This document shows, piece after piece, positions 1-7,405 of a stretch of DNA of 25,030 nt. Position numbers and translations under genes: made by a program. The stretch covers positions 1 through 25,030 of the forward strand of contig CAJMEC010000025.1 of the NCBI GenBank assembly GCA_905212345.1, written 5' to 3'. The first letter of the stretch is position 1; every line of letters starts with the position of its first letter. This stretch comes from an uncultured Sutterella sp. GTDB lineage: Bacteria; Pseudomonadota; Gammaproteobacteria; Burkholderiales; Burkholderiaceae_F. Under the pieces are notes generated by a model, which searched no databases, was not told where the DNA came from, and saw nothing but the letters and a program-made list of their open reading frames with translations.

Positions 1-161
1 TCAAGAAACCGAAGGCCCAGGTTTCTGCCACAAATGTATGGGAGTATTGATAAAAAATCCAATAAATAAAAAAAATAAAAAATTTCAAAAAATAATGATT
101 TTGCAAAAATATATTTTGCTATTAAAGTTGATTTTGATTTTTTTTGATCATGAAAATAGAT
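1..161. other. AT-rich non-coding stretch
   Basis: No gene is supported here. Positions 50-160 are dominated by A and T runs and contain a small inverted repeat (GCAAAA at 103-108, TTTTGC at 114-119). The first 50 bases could be the tail of a plus-strand reading frame that stops at TGA 48-50, but all three plus frames stay open for some distance, so no choice can be made from 50 bases. Confidence 0.5.
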
Positions 162-195
162 ATAAAAATGCCCACATCTGACGAACAGTGTGGGC
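162..195 (-). terminator. Intrinsic terminator of rppH
   Basis: Read on the minus strand, GCCCACA (195-189) pairs with TGTGGGC (176-170). An inner CTG/CAG pair and a one-base bulge extend the stem, and a T-rich tail (ATTTTTAT) follows. It lies just past the rppH stop codon and fits a rho-independent terminator. Confidence 0.75.
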
Positions 196-201
196 CACAA
201 C

Positions 202-723
202 TCAGAATCCGTATAGTAACCAATCTTGGCTAGGTCTGGATCGTTTGTCATGCTCACCGAAAAGATAAGGGGCTAGATCAGCTAAAGCTTTTCGGTAGAC
301 ATCGTGTTTGAAATCGATGACATCGCGCAATGGAACCCAGTAATCATTCCAGCGCCATGCGTCAAACTCCGGTTGGGAAGAAGCGAAAAGATTGATCTTC
401 GATTCCGGTCCAACGAGTTTTAATAAAAACCAAATTTGCTTTTGTCCGCGGTATATCGAACGGTCAGCACGTCTGAAAGGTTCGGGAACATCATAATAGA
501 GCCACTCACTCGTATGAGCGATGATTTTAACATCATCGGGCGTTAAACCTATTTCCTCATTGAGTTCACGCATCAGCGCTGTCTCAATATCCTCACCTTC
601 GTCAATACCTCCTTGGGGAAATTGCCAAGCCGGTTTTTTCAGTCGTTTGGCCCAAAATACCTTTTTGTCGTCATTGGTTAAAATAATGCCGACATTCGGA
701 CGGTAACCGTCACTGTCCAACAT
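202..723 (-). CDS. rppH: RNA pyrophosphohydrolase RppH (Nudix hydrolase)
   Basis: This is a 173-residue Nudix hydrolase. RppH removes pyrophosphate from 5'-triphosphorylated mRNA and so starts 5'-end-dependent decay in the cytoplasm. A full Nudix box is visible at residues 38-60: G38, then E44, then R52-E53-L-N-E56-E57-I-G59-L60. The opening residues MLDSDGYRPNVGII are typical of proteobacterial RppH, and length is close to the family norm. The open frame extends 22 codons upstream to 789. I chose ATG 723 because a GAGG ribosome site lies about seven bases before it and because the extra residues do not resemble the family. The gene diverges from proS and ends at a terminator at 162-195. The family assignment is firm; the substrate is inferred from family knowledge. 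Confidence 0.95.
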   Translation of the reverse strand: MLDSDGYRPNVGIILTNDDKKVFWAKRLKKPAWQFPQGGIDEGEDIETALMRELNEEIGLTPDDVKIIAHTSEWLYYDVPEPFRRADRSIYRGQKQIWFLLKLVGPESKINLFASSQPEFDAWRWNDYWVPLRDVIDFKHDVYRKALADLAPYLFGEHDKRSRPSQDWLLYGF

Positions 724-758
724 GAAAGGCCTCAAAATCTCTAAAATTACTCTTTTAC

Positions 759-780
759 TTTTACCAAGTGCATGGTAAAA
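759..780. promoter_or_regulatory. Perfect palindrome between rppH and proS
   Basis: TTTTACCA (759-766) and TGGTAAAA (773-780) are exact inverse copies around a six-base centre. The site sits in the 98-base gap between the rppH and proS starts. This is the layout of an operator for a dimeric regulator, but no family is recognised and a short RNA hairpin is also possible. Confidence 0.4.
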
Positions 781-821
781 AGTGCACATCGAAAAATTGT
801 ACCTTAATTAGCGAGAAAACA

Positions 822-2558
822 ATGCGCGCTCGTACCTTTTTTATTTCTACATTAAAAGAAGCTCCGTCGGATGCCGACATAGTGAGCCAACAGTTAATGA
901 TTCGCGCCGGCATGATCAAGAAGCTGGCCGCGGGTGTCTATACCTATATGCCGATGGGTTTGCGTTCTCTTCGTAAGATCGAGAACATTATTCGTGAAGA
1001 AATGAATCGCGCGGGTGCGATTGAATTATTGTTGCCGATGGTGCAACCCGCTGAACTTTGGCAAGAGTCTGGCCGTTGGGAAAAGTATGGCCCGGAACTT
1101 TTACGTTTTAAAGATCGTCATCAACGTGATTTTGTGATTCAGCCCACTTCTGAAGAAGTGATTACGGATTTTGCCCGTCAGGAAATTCGCTCCTGGCGTC
1201 AACTTCCGGTAAACCTCTATCAAATCCAAACAAAATTTCGAGACGAACGTCGTCCCCGTTTTGGTGTAATGCGTGGTCGTGAATTCACGATGAAGGATGG
1301 TTATTCGTTTGACCGTGACCAAGAAGGTGCGTTGAAGTCCTATGACAAGATGTATGAGGCCTATCAACGTATTTTCACCCGTTTGGGTCTGACTTTCCGT
1401 GCTGTGGCAGCCGATACCGGTTCTATTGGCGGTGACCGCTCGCACGAATTCCAAGTTATTGCGGATACCGGTGAAGATTTAATTGCTTACTGCCCTGATA
1501 GTGATTTTGCAGCCAACATTGAATTGGCTCCGGCACCGTGTTTAATAGCTGAGCGTGCAGCGGCTAAAGAAACGATGCAAAAAGTTCCGACGCCCGGTAA
1601 GGAAAAGTGTGAAGATGTGGTGGAACTTTTAGGCCGCGAATTGACTTCTTCGATGAAGTCTGTTGTTTTGGCTGCCGAACGTTTTGATGAAAAGGGCGAG
1701 CCCATTGAGCCGCAAATTGTGATGATTTTGCTTCGAGCTGATCACGATTTAAATGAAGTGAAGGCAGGGAAACTTCCTGAATTAAAGGACGGTTTCCGTT
1801 TTGCCACGGATGCCGAAATCATTAAGGCGTTTGGTTGTAAGCCGGGCTACCTGGGACCTGTCGGTATCAAGGATGATATCGTTGTGTATGCAGATCTGAC
1901 GGCCGCCAATATGAGTGATTTTATTTGCGGAGCTAACGAAGAAGGTTTCCACATTACGGGTGTGAACTGGGCAAGGGATTTGCCGGAACCTAAAGTGGCC
2001 GATTTACGCAATGTAGTTGAAGGAGATGCCTCTCCGGATGGTAAGGGAGTACTGAAGCTTCAACGTGGTATCGAAGTGGGGCATGTGTTCTACTTGGGAA
2101 CGAAGTATTCTAAAGCGCTCAATGCCACTTATTTGGATGAAAACGGTAAGCCTCAAGTTTTGGAAATGGGTTGCTATGGTATCGGTGTATCACGCCTTTT
2201 AGGCGCCGCTATTGAACAAGGACACGATGAACAAGGCATTATTTGGCCGGAATCCATCGCGCCGTTTACCACTGTGATTTGCCCGATGAATTATTCCAAG
2301 AGTGCCATGGTGCGGGAAGCGGCCGATAAACTCTATGAGGACTTGAAAGCAGCCGGAGTAGATGTGATTTTGGATGATCGGGAAATGCGTCCAGGCGTTA
2401 TGTTTGCAGAATGGGAATTGATCGGTATTCCTCATCGTATTGTGGTTGGTGAACGCGGTCTCAAGAATGGCGAAGTGGAGTATGCCAATCGCCGTACCAT
2501 TAAGGAAAAACAGATGGTCAAGACTGAAGAAATTGTCAGCTTCCTTTTAAAGCAATAA
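822..2558 (+). CDS. proS: Prolyl-tRNA synthetase, bacterial type
   Basis: This 578-residue class II aminoacyl-tRNA synthetase charges tRNA-Pro with proline. Visible landmarks are QPTSEE at residues 107-112, the class II motif 2 region FRDERRPRFG at 139-148 followed by RGREFTMKDGYSF, and a motif 3 stretch GCYGIGVSRLL near the start of the C-terminal third. Between motifs 2 and 3 lies a long insertion of the kind that forms the editing (YbaK-like) domain of bacterial ProS, which clears mischarged Ala-tRNA-Pro. The frame is open from 768, but ATG 822 gives the conserved start MRARTFFISTLKEAP and places the start clear of the palindrome. The gene stands alone, diverges from rppH and is followed by strong terminators. 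No damage is seen. Confidence 0.97.
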   Translation: MRARTFFISTLKEAPSDADIVSQQLMIRAGMIKKLAAGVYTYMPMGLRSLRKIENIIREEMNRAGAIELLLPMVQPAELWQESGRWEKYGPELLRFKDRHQRDFVIQPTSEEVITDFARQEIRSWRQLPVNLYQIQTKFRDERRPRFGVMRGREFTMKDGYSFDRDQEGALKSYDKMYEAYQRIFTRLGLTFRAVAADTGSIGGDRSHEFQVIADTGEDLIAYCPDSDFAANIELAPAPCLIAERAAAKETMQKVPTPGKEKCEDVVELLGRELTSSMKSVVLAAERFDEKGEPIEPQIVMILLRADHDLNEVKAGKLPELKDGFRFATDAEIIKAFGCKPGYLGPVGIKDDIVVYADLTAANMSDFICGANEEGFHITGVNWARDLPEPKVADLRNVVEGDASPDGKGVLKLQRGIEVGHVFYLGTKYSKALNATYLDENGKPQVLEMGCYGIGVSRLLGAAIEQGHDEQGIIWPESIAPFTTVICPMNYSKSAMVREAADKLYEDLKAAGVDVILDDREMRPGVMFAEWELIGIPHRIVVGERGLKNGEVEYANRRTIKEKQMVKTEEIVSFLLKQ

Positions 2559-2575
2559 ACGCTTTTCTCTGTTTA

Positions 2576-2612
2576 AAAAAACTCGGGGACTGACAAGTCT
2601 TCCGAGTTTTTT
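2576..2612 (+). terminator. Intrinsic terminator of proS
   Basis: The hairpin has arms AACTCGGGGACT and AGTCTTCCGAGTT and is flanked by an A run before and a T run after. It begins 18 bases past the proS stop codon. Confidence 0.85.
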
Positions 2613-2622
2613 GAAGTTTAAG

Positions 2623-2653
2623 AAAAACCGCTCGAAAAAAGAGCGGTTTTTTT
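2623..2653. terminator. Bidirectional terminator between proS and the HU gene
   Basis: AAAACCGCTC (2624-2633) and GAGCGGTTTT (2641-2650) form a perfect stem around an A-rich loop, with T runs on both sides depending on strand. It can stop residual proS transcription and is also the terminator of the convergent HU gene. Confidence 0.85.
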
Positions 2654-2671
2654 AGAGTCGCGAGTCGCTGA

Positions 2672-2968
2672 TTAGCGCTTGCAGCACTTCTTCTTAGAAG
2701 CAACAGCGGCCTTGAAAGCGGCGCCAGCGGTGAACTTCGGCAACACGGTGGCCGGGATCTTGATCGTTTCGCCCGTGGAAGGATTGCGACCTTCGCGAGC
2801 AGCGCGCTTCGTGGCTTTGAACGTACCGAAACCGATCAATTGGAAGCCGTCACCCTTGGCAACAGCCTTAACGATAGCTTCAAACACAGAGTCAACGATA
2901 CGACCGGCTTGAGCTTTGGAAAGTTCGTTTTCTTCAGCAACGATGGCGATGAGTTCTTGCTTGTTCAT
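2672..2968 (-). CDS. hup: DNA-binding protein HU
   Basis: This is a 98-residue nucleoid protein of the HU/IHF family, which binds and bends DNA as a dimer. The family core is complete: the start MNKQELIAIVAEE, GFGTF at residues 46-50 and the DNA-binding arm motif GRNPSTGETIKIPA at 60-73. The true start is ATG 2968, preceded by AGGAG; the frame is open to 3025, but that extension has no HU similarity. The protein ends in KKKCCKR (residues 92-98). Most HU proteins end soon after the FKAA stretch near 85-88 and lack cysteine, so the twin cysteines at 95-96 are unusual. HU rather than IHF is preferred from the arm sequence. It is a single-gene unit with its own promoter and a shared terminator. 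Confidence 0.95.
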   Translation of the reverse strand: MNKQELIAIVAEENELSKAQAGRIVDSVFEAIVKAVAKGDGFQLIGFGTFKATKRAAREGRNPSTGETIKIPATVLPKFTAGAAFKAAVASKKKCCKR

Positions 2969-3013
2969 TGGAATTCTCCTAAAAAAATGAGCATCAGAAC
3001 GATGAACGTCTCT

Positions 3014-3019
3014 AATATA
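3014..3019 (-). promoter_or_regulatory. Putative -10 element of the HU gene
   Basis: The minus strand reads TATATT here, 46 bases upstream of the HU start codon. A T-rich stretch (GGTTTTAA) lies about 16-18 bases further upstream in place of a clear -35 box. This is a motif match only. Confidence 0.4.
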
Positions 3020-3181
3020 CTCCATCTATTCCCTTTAAAACCAGAGGGTTGCGTTAAAAAATGAAAGAAAAAGGGTATTTTTTATTGATTTGAATTAAAA
3101 ACATAACAAAAACGTAGCAAAAAGGAGACAGTAGTCGCTTTCAATGCCCCAAATAGCAGGCCTTAAAGTCAAAAATGAAAT

Positions 3182-3222
3182 AAAAAACGCTCCGAAATAA
3201 AAGGTATTTCAGAGCGCTTTTT
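3182..3222 (-). terminator. Terminator at the end of the ffh-ruv-tol series
   Basis: Read on the minus strand, CGCTCTGAAAT pairs with ATTTCGGAGCG (one G-T pair) around a short loop and is followed by TTTTTTATTT. It lies 17 bases past the stop codon of the last gene. It is the first clear terminator I see downstream of ffh. Confidence 0.85.
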
Positions 3223-3238
3223 CCCCAACACAGTTTGT

Positions 3239-3811
3239 CTATTGAGCGACCGCTTTTGTTTGAGAAGGATTTTTCTTTGAAACCTCAATTAAACGGCGGA
3301 AAGTTTCAGAAGACAATGTAATTTGCTTAAGAACCGCTGCTCGTGTTTTTTCGTTGATTCGATCACTACCTGCGCCGTGAAGAATCTCAAGGAAAAGATC
3401 TGCCAGTTCACTTTTAACCGTGTCAGGCTTGATTGCTTTGGCGATCAATTTTTGTTTAGCGTCCTCGTAACGGTTAATTTGCTCATCCGACAATCGTTTG
3501 AAGATTTTATCGGCCATTACTTCTTCACCGTGATAATTCATTTGGAAAAGCGTTTTTTTTACGAGTTTTTCGTTTTCCCGATATTCAGGACAGTTATCCA
3601 AGGTGGTTCGAATAGCAGTAGCTTGCAAAAGTGCGCTCCAGAGTGCCTTAAACAGGTCATAGGGACCAGGATTTAAAAAATCAAATAGCGGCAATTTGGC
3701 CTTTGAGACTCGAGCAGCTTCACGAGCGGTAAAGCGTACTAAGTCGCGAATGCAACCACCATAGGTGTAACCTAAATCTTCTGCAAATTGGTTCGTAATG
3801 ATTTTGCTCAT
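3239..3811 (-). CDS. Unrecognised 190-residue protein, last gene after tolA
   Basis: I do not recognise this family. The product is 190 residues, rich in charged residues and apparently mostly helical, with no signal peptide, no clear membrane segment and no metal-binding cysteine cluster. Its two cysteines are at positions 20 and 74. Aromatic and leucine-rich patches (PLFDFLNPGPYDLFKALWS, residues 41-59) suggest a folded core; the last 10 or so residues look loose. The start ATG 3811 is 18 bases past the tolA stop, with a modest TAGGT ribosome site, so it is probably co-transcribed with tolQRA. Composition and codon use look like those of its neighbours, which supports a real resident gene. 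It occupies the place where tolB and pal normally stand. Nothing in the sequence shows a periplasmic location, so it is not a TolB or Pal substitute on present evidence. Confidence 0.8.
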   Translation of the reverse strand: MSKIITNQFAEDLGYTYGGCIRDLVRFTAREAARVSKAKLPLFDFLNPGPYDLFKALWSALLQATAIRTTLDNCPEYRENEKLVKKTLFQMNYHGEEVMADKIFKRLSDEQINRYEDAKQKLIAKAIKPDTVKSELADLFLEILHGAGSDRINEKTRAAVLKQITLSSETFRRLIEVSKKNPSQTKAVAQ

Positions 3812-3829
3812 TTCTGGGTACCTAAAAAA

Positions 3830-4789
3830 TTAACGTTTACTGTCCACCGGGTCAAAGGTGAGCTGAATCGTCCTGGGAGGATTGCCCGTCGGATGATTCG
3901 GGAATGGGTTACAGGCGCGGATTGCGCGTTCTACGGCTTGGTCAAAGGCCGGCAGACCGCTTGCTTTGAGCAGGCGAGGAGCACCGGCCTGACGGCCGTC
4001 GTTCAAAAGGTGCACTTCGTAGACCGCTTTATATTGTCCTGCCTTCATATTGGGTGTGACTGCAAAAGCAATATTGGGACGAATGCATGCAATGATTCGT
4101 GAACTATAGAGCGCCGATTGCGCTCCGCCTGCTTGAACAGTAACTCCGGCAACATTTTGTTGAGAAGAGGCTTGAAGCTCTTTCAATTGTTCGCGTTGCA
4201 TTTGTTGAGCCAGGCGTCTGGCTTGCTCTCGTCTGCGCTGTTGAGCTTCCTCTTGGCGTTTTTTCTCTTCGGCCAAACGTTTTTCTTCTTCTAACTTTTT
4301 CTGTTCTTCCAGGCGACGTTGCTCTTCTTGGAGACGTTTTTGCTCTTCCAATTGGCGTTGTTCTTCTAATTTTTTCTGCTCTTCGAGTTTCTTTTTCTCT
4401 TCCTCTTGCTGACGAATCACATTTTCATCAGGCGCTTGCTCGACGGGCTTTTCAACCTTTGCAGGAGGCGGAGCGGGTTCTGGCTCTGGCTCTGGTTCCG
4501 GTTCTTCCTTGAGCTCTTCTTTGGGAGGTTCTGCTTTTTGCACTTCTTTGGGGGGTGTTACAGACGTTACGTTGGCCATTTGCGAGGGAGACCAAAGCTC
4601 CGCATACACCACATCGGTGCTTTCAGTATTCCATTGGAAAACAAAAAACAGACCGATAAAAAGAATCGCATGCATGAACAAAGCCAGCACAAATGGCAGC
4701 CCCCAACGGTTGGGCTGTTGTGACTGTTGTCGGGGAACATCATTTTTTTGTTGATGAACCGCCGGTTTGTTCTTCTTTAATGGATTCAC
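3830..4789 (-). CDS. tolA: TolA, envelope-spanning Tol-Pal energy transducer
   Basis: This 319-residue protein has the three-part TolA layout. A cytoplasmic start is followed by one membrane helix at about residues 31-52. A long periplasmic linker follows, proline/glutamate-rich at 79-120 and then a coiled coil at about 127-208 built from repeats close to KKLEEQ. A globular C-terminal domain spans about 225-315 and has cysteines at 235 and 293. TolA links the TolQR motor to outer-membrane partners and supports envelope constriction at division. The start is GTG (4789-4787), only three bases after the tolR stop, so the ribosome site lies in the end of tolR. TonB was considered, but position after tolR and the KLEEQ linker favour TolA. 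The repeat-rich stretch gives long false antisense frames. Confidence 0.93.
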   Translation of the reverse strand: MNPLKKNKPAVHQQKNDVPRQQSQQPNRWGLPFVLALFMHAILFIGLFFVFQWNTESTDVVYAELWSPSQMANVTSVTPPKEVQKAEPPKEELKEEPEPEPEPEPAPPPAKVEKPVEQAPDENVIRQQEEEKKKLEEQKKLEEQRQLEEQKRLQEEQRRLEEQKKLEEEKRLAEEKKRQEEAQQRRREQARRLAQQMQREQLKELQASSQQNVAGVTVQAGGAQSALYSSRIIACIRPNIAFAVTPNMKAGQYKAVYEVHLLNDGRQAGAPRLLKASGLPAFDQAVERAIRACNPFPNHPTGNPPRTIQLTFDPVDSKR

Positions 4790-4792
4790 GGC

Positions 4793-5215
4793 TTATTTCT
4801 CAATTTTCAATGAAAGACCGACTCGGGCAATGTCTGCCGCTTGAAGTTGTTTCATAACATTGACGACTTGTTCATATTGAACGACTTTGTCAGCAGCAAT
4901 GACAACCGGAATATCAGCACGTCCTTCTTGTGCTTTTTTTACGGTTGCAATGAGACCGGGCATATCGACAGCCAAAAGCTCTTTGCCTTTTCTGACAGAC
5001 ATGGCACCCGTCGGATGCACAATAACTTCAACAATTGCCTCAGGCGCCTTTTCAGCTTTTTTGACACTGGGTAAGTTGACCAATGACGGATTTACAAATG
5101 GGGCGGCCACCATCAAGATAACCACGAGCACAAGCATGACGTCAATGTATGGAACAACATTGATTTCCGCCATTAGTCGACGAGAGGAACGTCGGGAGGA
5201 ACGCAGACCTTCCAT
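4793..5215 (-). CDS. tolR: TolR, ExbD-type inner-membrane protein
   Basis: This is a 140-residue ExbD/TolR family protein. A short arginine- and serine-rich cytoplasmic start is followed by one membrane helix (about residues 19-40) that begins EINVVPYIDVMLVL. Asp25 in this helix corresponds to the proton-path aspartate of the family, and a small periplasmic domain follows. With TolQ it forms the ion-driven motor that energises TolA. The gene starts two bases after the tolQ stop and ends three bases before tolA, which indicates translational coupling. The tolQ/tolA neighbours separate it from ExbD. Confidence 0.95.
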   Translation of the reverse strand: MEGLRSSRRSSRRLMAEINVVPYIDVMLVLVVILMVAAPFVNPSLVNLPSVKKAEKAPEAIVEVIVHPTGAMSVRKGKELLAVDMPGLIATVKKAQEGRADIPVVIAADKVVQYEQVVNVMKQLQAADIARVGLSLKIEK

Positions 5216-5217
5216 AA

Positions 5218-5886
5218 TCAGCCTCTTTGACGTTGGAGAATGTTTTGGAATTCTTCAGCGAAACTTTCGTATCGATTGGATAAACGTTCTACATCATTAG
5301 CAAAACGGTTATAAGCCGCCACAGCAGGAATAGCGGCAAAAAGGCCAATTGCAGTTGCAACCAATGCCTCGGCAATGCCGGGGGCGACTGTTGCAAGAGA
5401 GGCGTTATCGAGCGCAGACAAGCCCGTAAATGCATTCATAATGCCCCAAACGGTGCCGAATAAGCCGATGTAGGGGGAGACGGAACCGATTGAAGCCAAA
5501 GTGGGTAAGCCGTTTTCGAGGCTATCCATTTCACGTTGGTAGGTCGCGCGCATAGCGCGACGTACACCATCGAGAGCTTCAACAGAACCACGGGTTGAGA
5601 GTTTGAGAAATTCGGTCATCCCGGAAGCAAAGATTCGTTCTTGTGTGCCGGAGTGTTCACGGTGATTTTGTGCGTGTTCATAGAGTTTGTTGAGTTCCGC
5701 ACCGCTCCAGAAGCGACTTTCAAAATCTTCACTGAGTTGTTTGGCCTGGCGAAGTTGGAAGAATTTCTGAAAAATTCGAGTCCAACTGATTAAGGACAAA
5801 ATAATCAAAATGGCCAAGACTGCCTGAACCACGACACTGGCGTGTGTGAGCAAAGACAAGATGGACATGTCGGCACTAGCGTTCAT
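5218..5886 (-). CDS. tolQ: TolQ, ExbB-type proton channel subunit
   Basis: This is a 222-residue MotA/TolQ/ExbB family protein with three membrane segments: about residues 17-37, then a pair after a large cytoplasmic region. The second and third carry the family stretches SVSPYIGLFGTVWGIM and PGIAEALVATAIGLFAAIP. The frame is open to 6060. I chose ATG 5886 because AAGGAAG lies just upstream and because MNASADMSILSLLTHASVVV is the usual TolQ opening; the longer form would overlap ybgC. It follows ybgC by 10 bases and is coupled to tolR. Confidence 0.95.
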   Translation of the reverse strand: MNASADMSILSLLTHASVVVQAVLAILIILSLISWTRIFQKFFQLRQAKQLSEDFESRFWSGAELNKLYEHAQNHREHSGTQERIFASGMTEFLKLSTRGSVEALDGVRRAMRATYQREMDSLENGLPTLASIGSVSPYIGLFGTVWGIMNAFTGLSALDNASLATVAPGIAEALVATAIGLFAAIPAVAAYNRFANDVERLSNRYESFAEEFQNILQRQRG

Positions 5887-5896
5887 AAAACTTCCT

Positions 5897-6340
5897 TTAT
5901 TCGGTTGCGTTGGAGTCAACAAGCAACAGTTTTTCAATCGTTTCAAAAATGGGCGAGGGGATTGCTGTCGGTACGCCTTTAACCGGATCAATACAAACAA
6001 CACGAACTTCAGCGGCAGCCATAAGAGTCTCGCCTCTGTATGCGCGCTGATCAAAAACAAAACTCGCCCTTCGCAAGCTCTTTAGTGTTGTCCGGATTTG
6101 TAACTCATCGTCAAGCTTAGCGGGCCGCTTGAATTGGATCGATAAATCCGAGACAACAAAGGCACAGGTTTTCATTTCTAAAAGAGCGTTTTGGTTCCAG
6201 CCCAAACTGCGCAGAAACTCGGTGCGCGCTCTTTCAAAAAATTTGAGGTAATTTGCGTGGTAGACCACACCGCCCGCATCGGTATCTTCAAAATAAACGC
6301 GGGCACTCCAAATAAACTCTTGCGAAATAGGGGGTTGCAT
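5897..6340 (-). CDS. ybgC: Tol-Pal associated acyl-CoA thioesterase YbgC
   Basis: This is a 147-residue hotdog-fold thioesterase. The family signature YFEDTDAGGVVYHANYLKFF covers residues 16-35, with the acidic residues D19/D21 and the following YHANY stretch in the active-site loop. YbgC hydrolyses acyl-CoA or acyl-ACP thioesters and sits at the head of tol-pal operons in many proteobacteria, as it does here. The start ATG 6340 has no clear ribosome site. A TATAAT-like string touches the start codon, too close to be its promoter. The gap to ruvB is 18 bases. Confidence 0.93.
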   Translation of the reverse strand: MQPPISQEFIWSARVYFEDTDAGGVVYHANYLKFFERARTEFLRSLGWNQNALLEMKTCAFVVSDLSIQFKRPAKLDDELQIRTTLKSLRRASFVFDQRAYRGETLMAAAEVRVVCIDPVKGVPTAIPSPIFETIEKLLLVDSNATE

Positions 6341-6358
6341 TATAACACGTTGTTTTTG

Positions 6359-7393
6359 TTAAAAAAGTGACGAAGTTTGTCCGGATAAGCCAGGCGCTTC
6401 ATACCCAAAATGCTGGTACGCCAGAAGAGTCGCTACGCGTCCTCTTGGTGTTCTTTGCAGATGTCCCTGTTGGATGAGATAGGGTTCAACCACATCTTCC
6501 AGGGTTTCGCGATCTTCTCCTACAGCGGCGGCCAAATTGTCGATACCAACCGGACCCCCGTTAAATTTTTCAATGATGGCCAAGAGAAATTTACGGTCAA
6601 TTAAATCAAATCCCAAGGGATCAACATCAAGCATTTGCAGCGCTTTATCAGCCACATCTCGAGTCACCACACCATCGTATTTAACCTGAGCATAGTCGCG
6701 AACCCGTCGTAGCAAACGATTGGCGATACGCGGCGTTCCGCGACTTCTTCGGGCAACCTCAAAGGCGCCTTGTTCATCGATCTGAACGTTTAAAAGTTTG
6801 GCGCTGCGCTTAACGATTTTTGCCAGATCTTCGTTGCTGTAAAACTGCAGTTGGGCAACGATTCCAAACCGTGCTCTCAACGGATTGGTGAGCATGCCGG
6901 CGCGAGTTGTCGCGCCGATCAACGTAAATGGTTTCAGATCTAATTTAATAGAGCGGGCTGCTGGCCCCTCACCGATCATGATGTCAATCTGGAAATCCTC
7001 AAGCGCTGGATACAAGATTTCTTCAACGACAGGAGAGAGACGATGAATTTCATCGATAAAGAGTACATCGTTTTCCTGCAAATTAGTCAAAATGGCAGCA
7101 AGATCGCCTGGGCGTTCCAGTACAGGACCAGAGGTTTGGCGAAGATTTACTCCCATTTCGTTGGCCACAATATGGGCCAGGGTTGTTTTGCCCAGACCGG
7201 GAGGTCCGAAAACCAGTAAATGGTCTAAAGCTTCATGTCTGGACTTCGCCGCTTTAATAAAAACGGAGAGTTGTTCGCACGCTTTGGGTTGACCAACGTA
7301 GTCTTTCAACTTTGTGGGCCGCAGAGCGCGGTCTACACTTTCTTCATTCGGCGAAGCGACTTCACCGGCAACAATTCGTTCAATCGTTTGCAT
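6359..7393 (-). CDS. ruvB: Holliday junction branch-migration ATPase RuvB
   Basis: This 344-residue AAA+ ATPase drives branch migration of Holliday junctions together with RuvA. Walker A is GPPGLGKTT (residues 63-71), Walker B is LFIDEIH (111-117), and the sensor stretch GATTRAG follows. The C-terminal winged helix carries GGPVGIDNLAAA and TPRGR. Length matches the family. The start ATG 7393 gives MQTIERIVAGEV and lies 12 bases after the ruvA stop; the ribosome site is weak, so coupling to ruvA is likely. Confidence 0.97.
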   Translation of the reverse strand: MQTIERIVAGEVASPNEESVDRALRPTKLKDYVGQPKACEQLSVFIKAAKSRHEALDHLLVFGPPGLGKTTLAHIVANEMGVNLRQTSGPVLERPGDLAAILTNLQENDVLFIDEIHRLSPVVEEILYPALEDFQIDIMIGEGPAARSIKLDLKPFTLIGATTRAGMLTNPLRARFGIVAQLQFYSNEDLAKIVKRSAKLLNVQIDEQGAFEVARRSRGTPRIANRLLRRVRDYAQVKYDGVVTRDVADKALQMLDVDPLGFDLIDRKFLLAIIEKFNGGPVGIDNLAAAVGEDRETLEDVVEPYLIQQGHLQRTPRGRVATLLAYQHFGYEAPGLSGQTSSLF

Positions 7394-7405
7394 GGCAGAT
7401 CATAC

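Noticed and set aside
1..69. Tail of a plus-strand gene entering from the left edge
   Set aside because: Three frames are open for part of this stretch and none shows family character, so a gene end cannot be assigned.
724..789. Longer rppH start at 789
   Set aside because: The extra 22 residues do not resemble RppH and run through the palindrome; ATG 723 has a good ribosome site.
4406..4754. Overlapping plus-strand frames opposite tolA
   Set aside because: They are complements of the repetitive KLEEQ and proline/glutamate coding sequence and show no independent gene character.
6337..6350. TATAAT-like string on the minus strand at the ybgC start
   Set aside because: It overlaps the start codon, so it cannot serve as the promoter of the annotated gene, and no -35 box is seen at the right distance.
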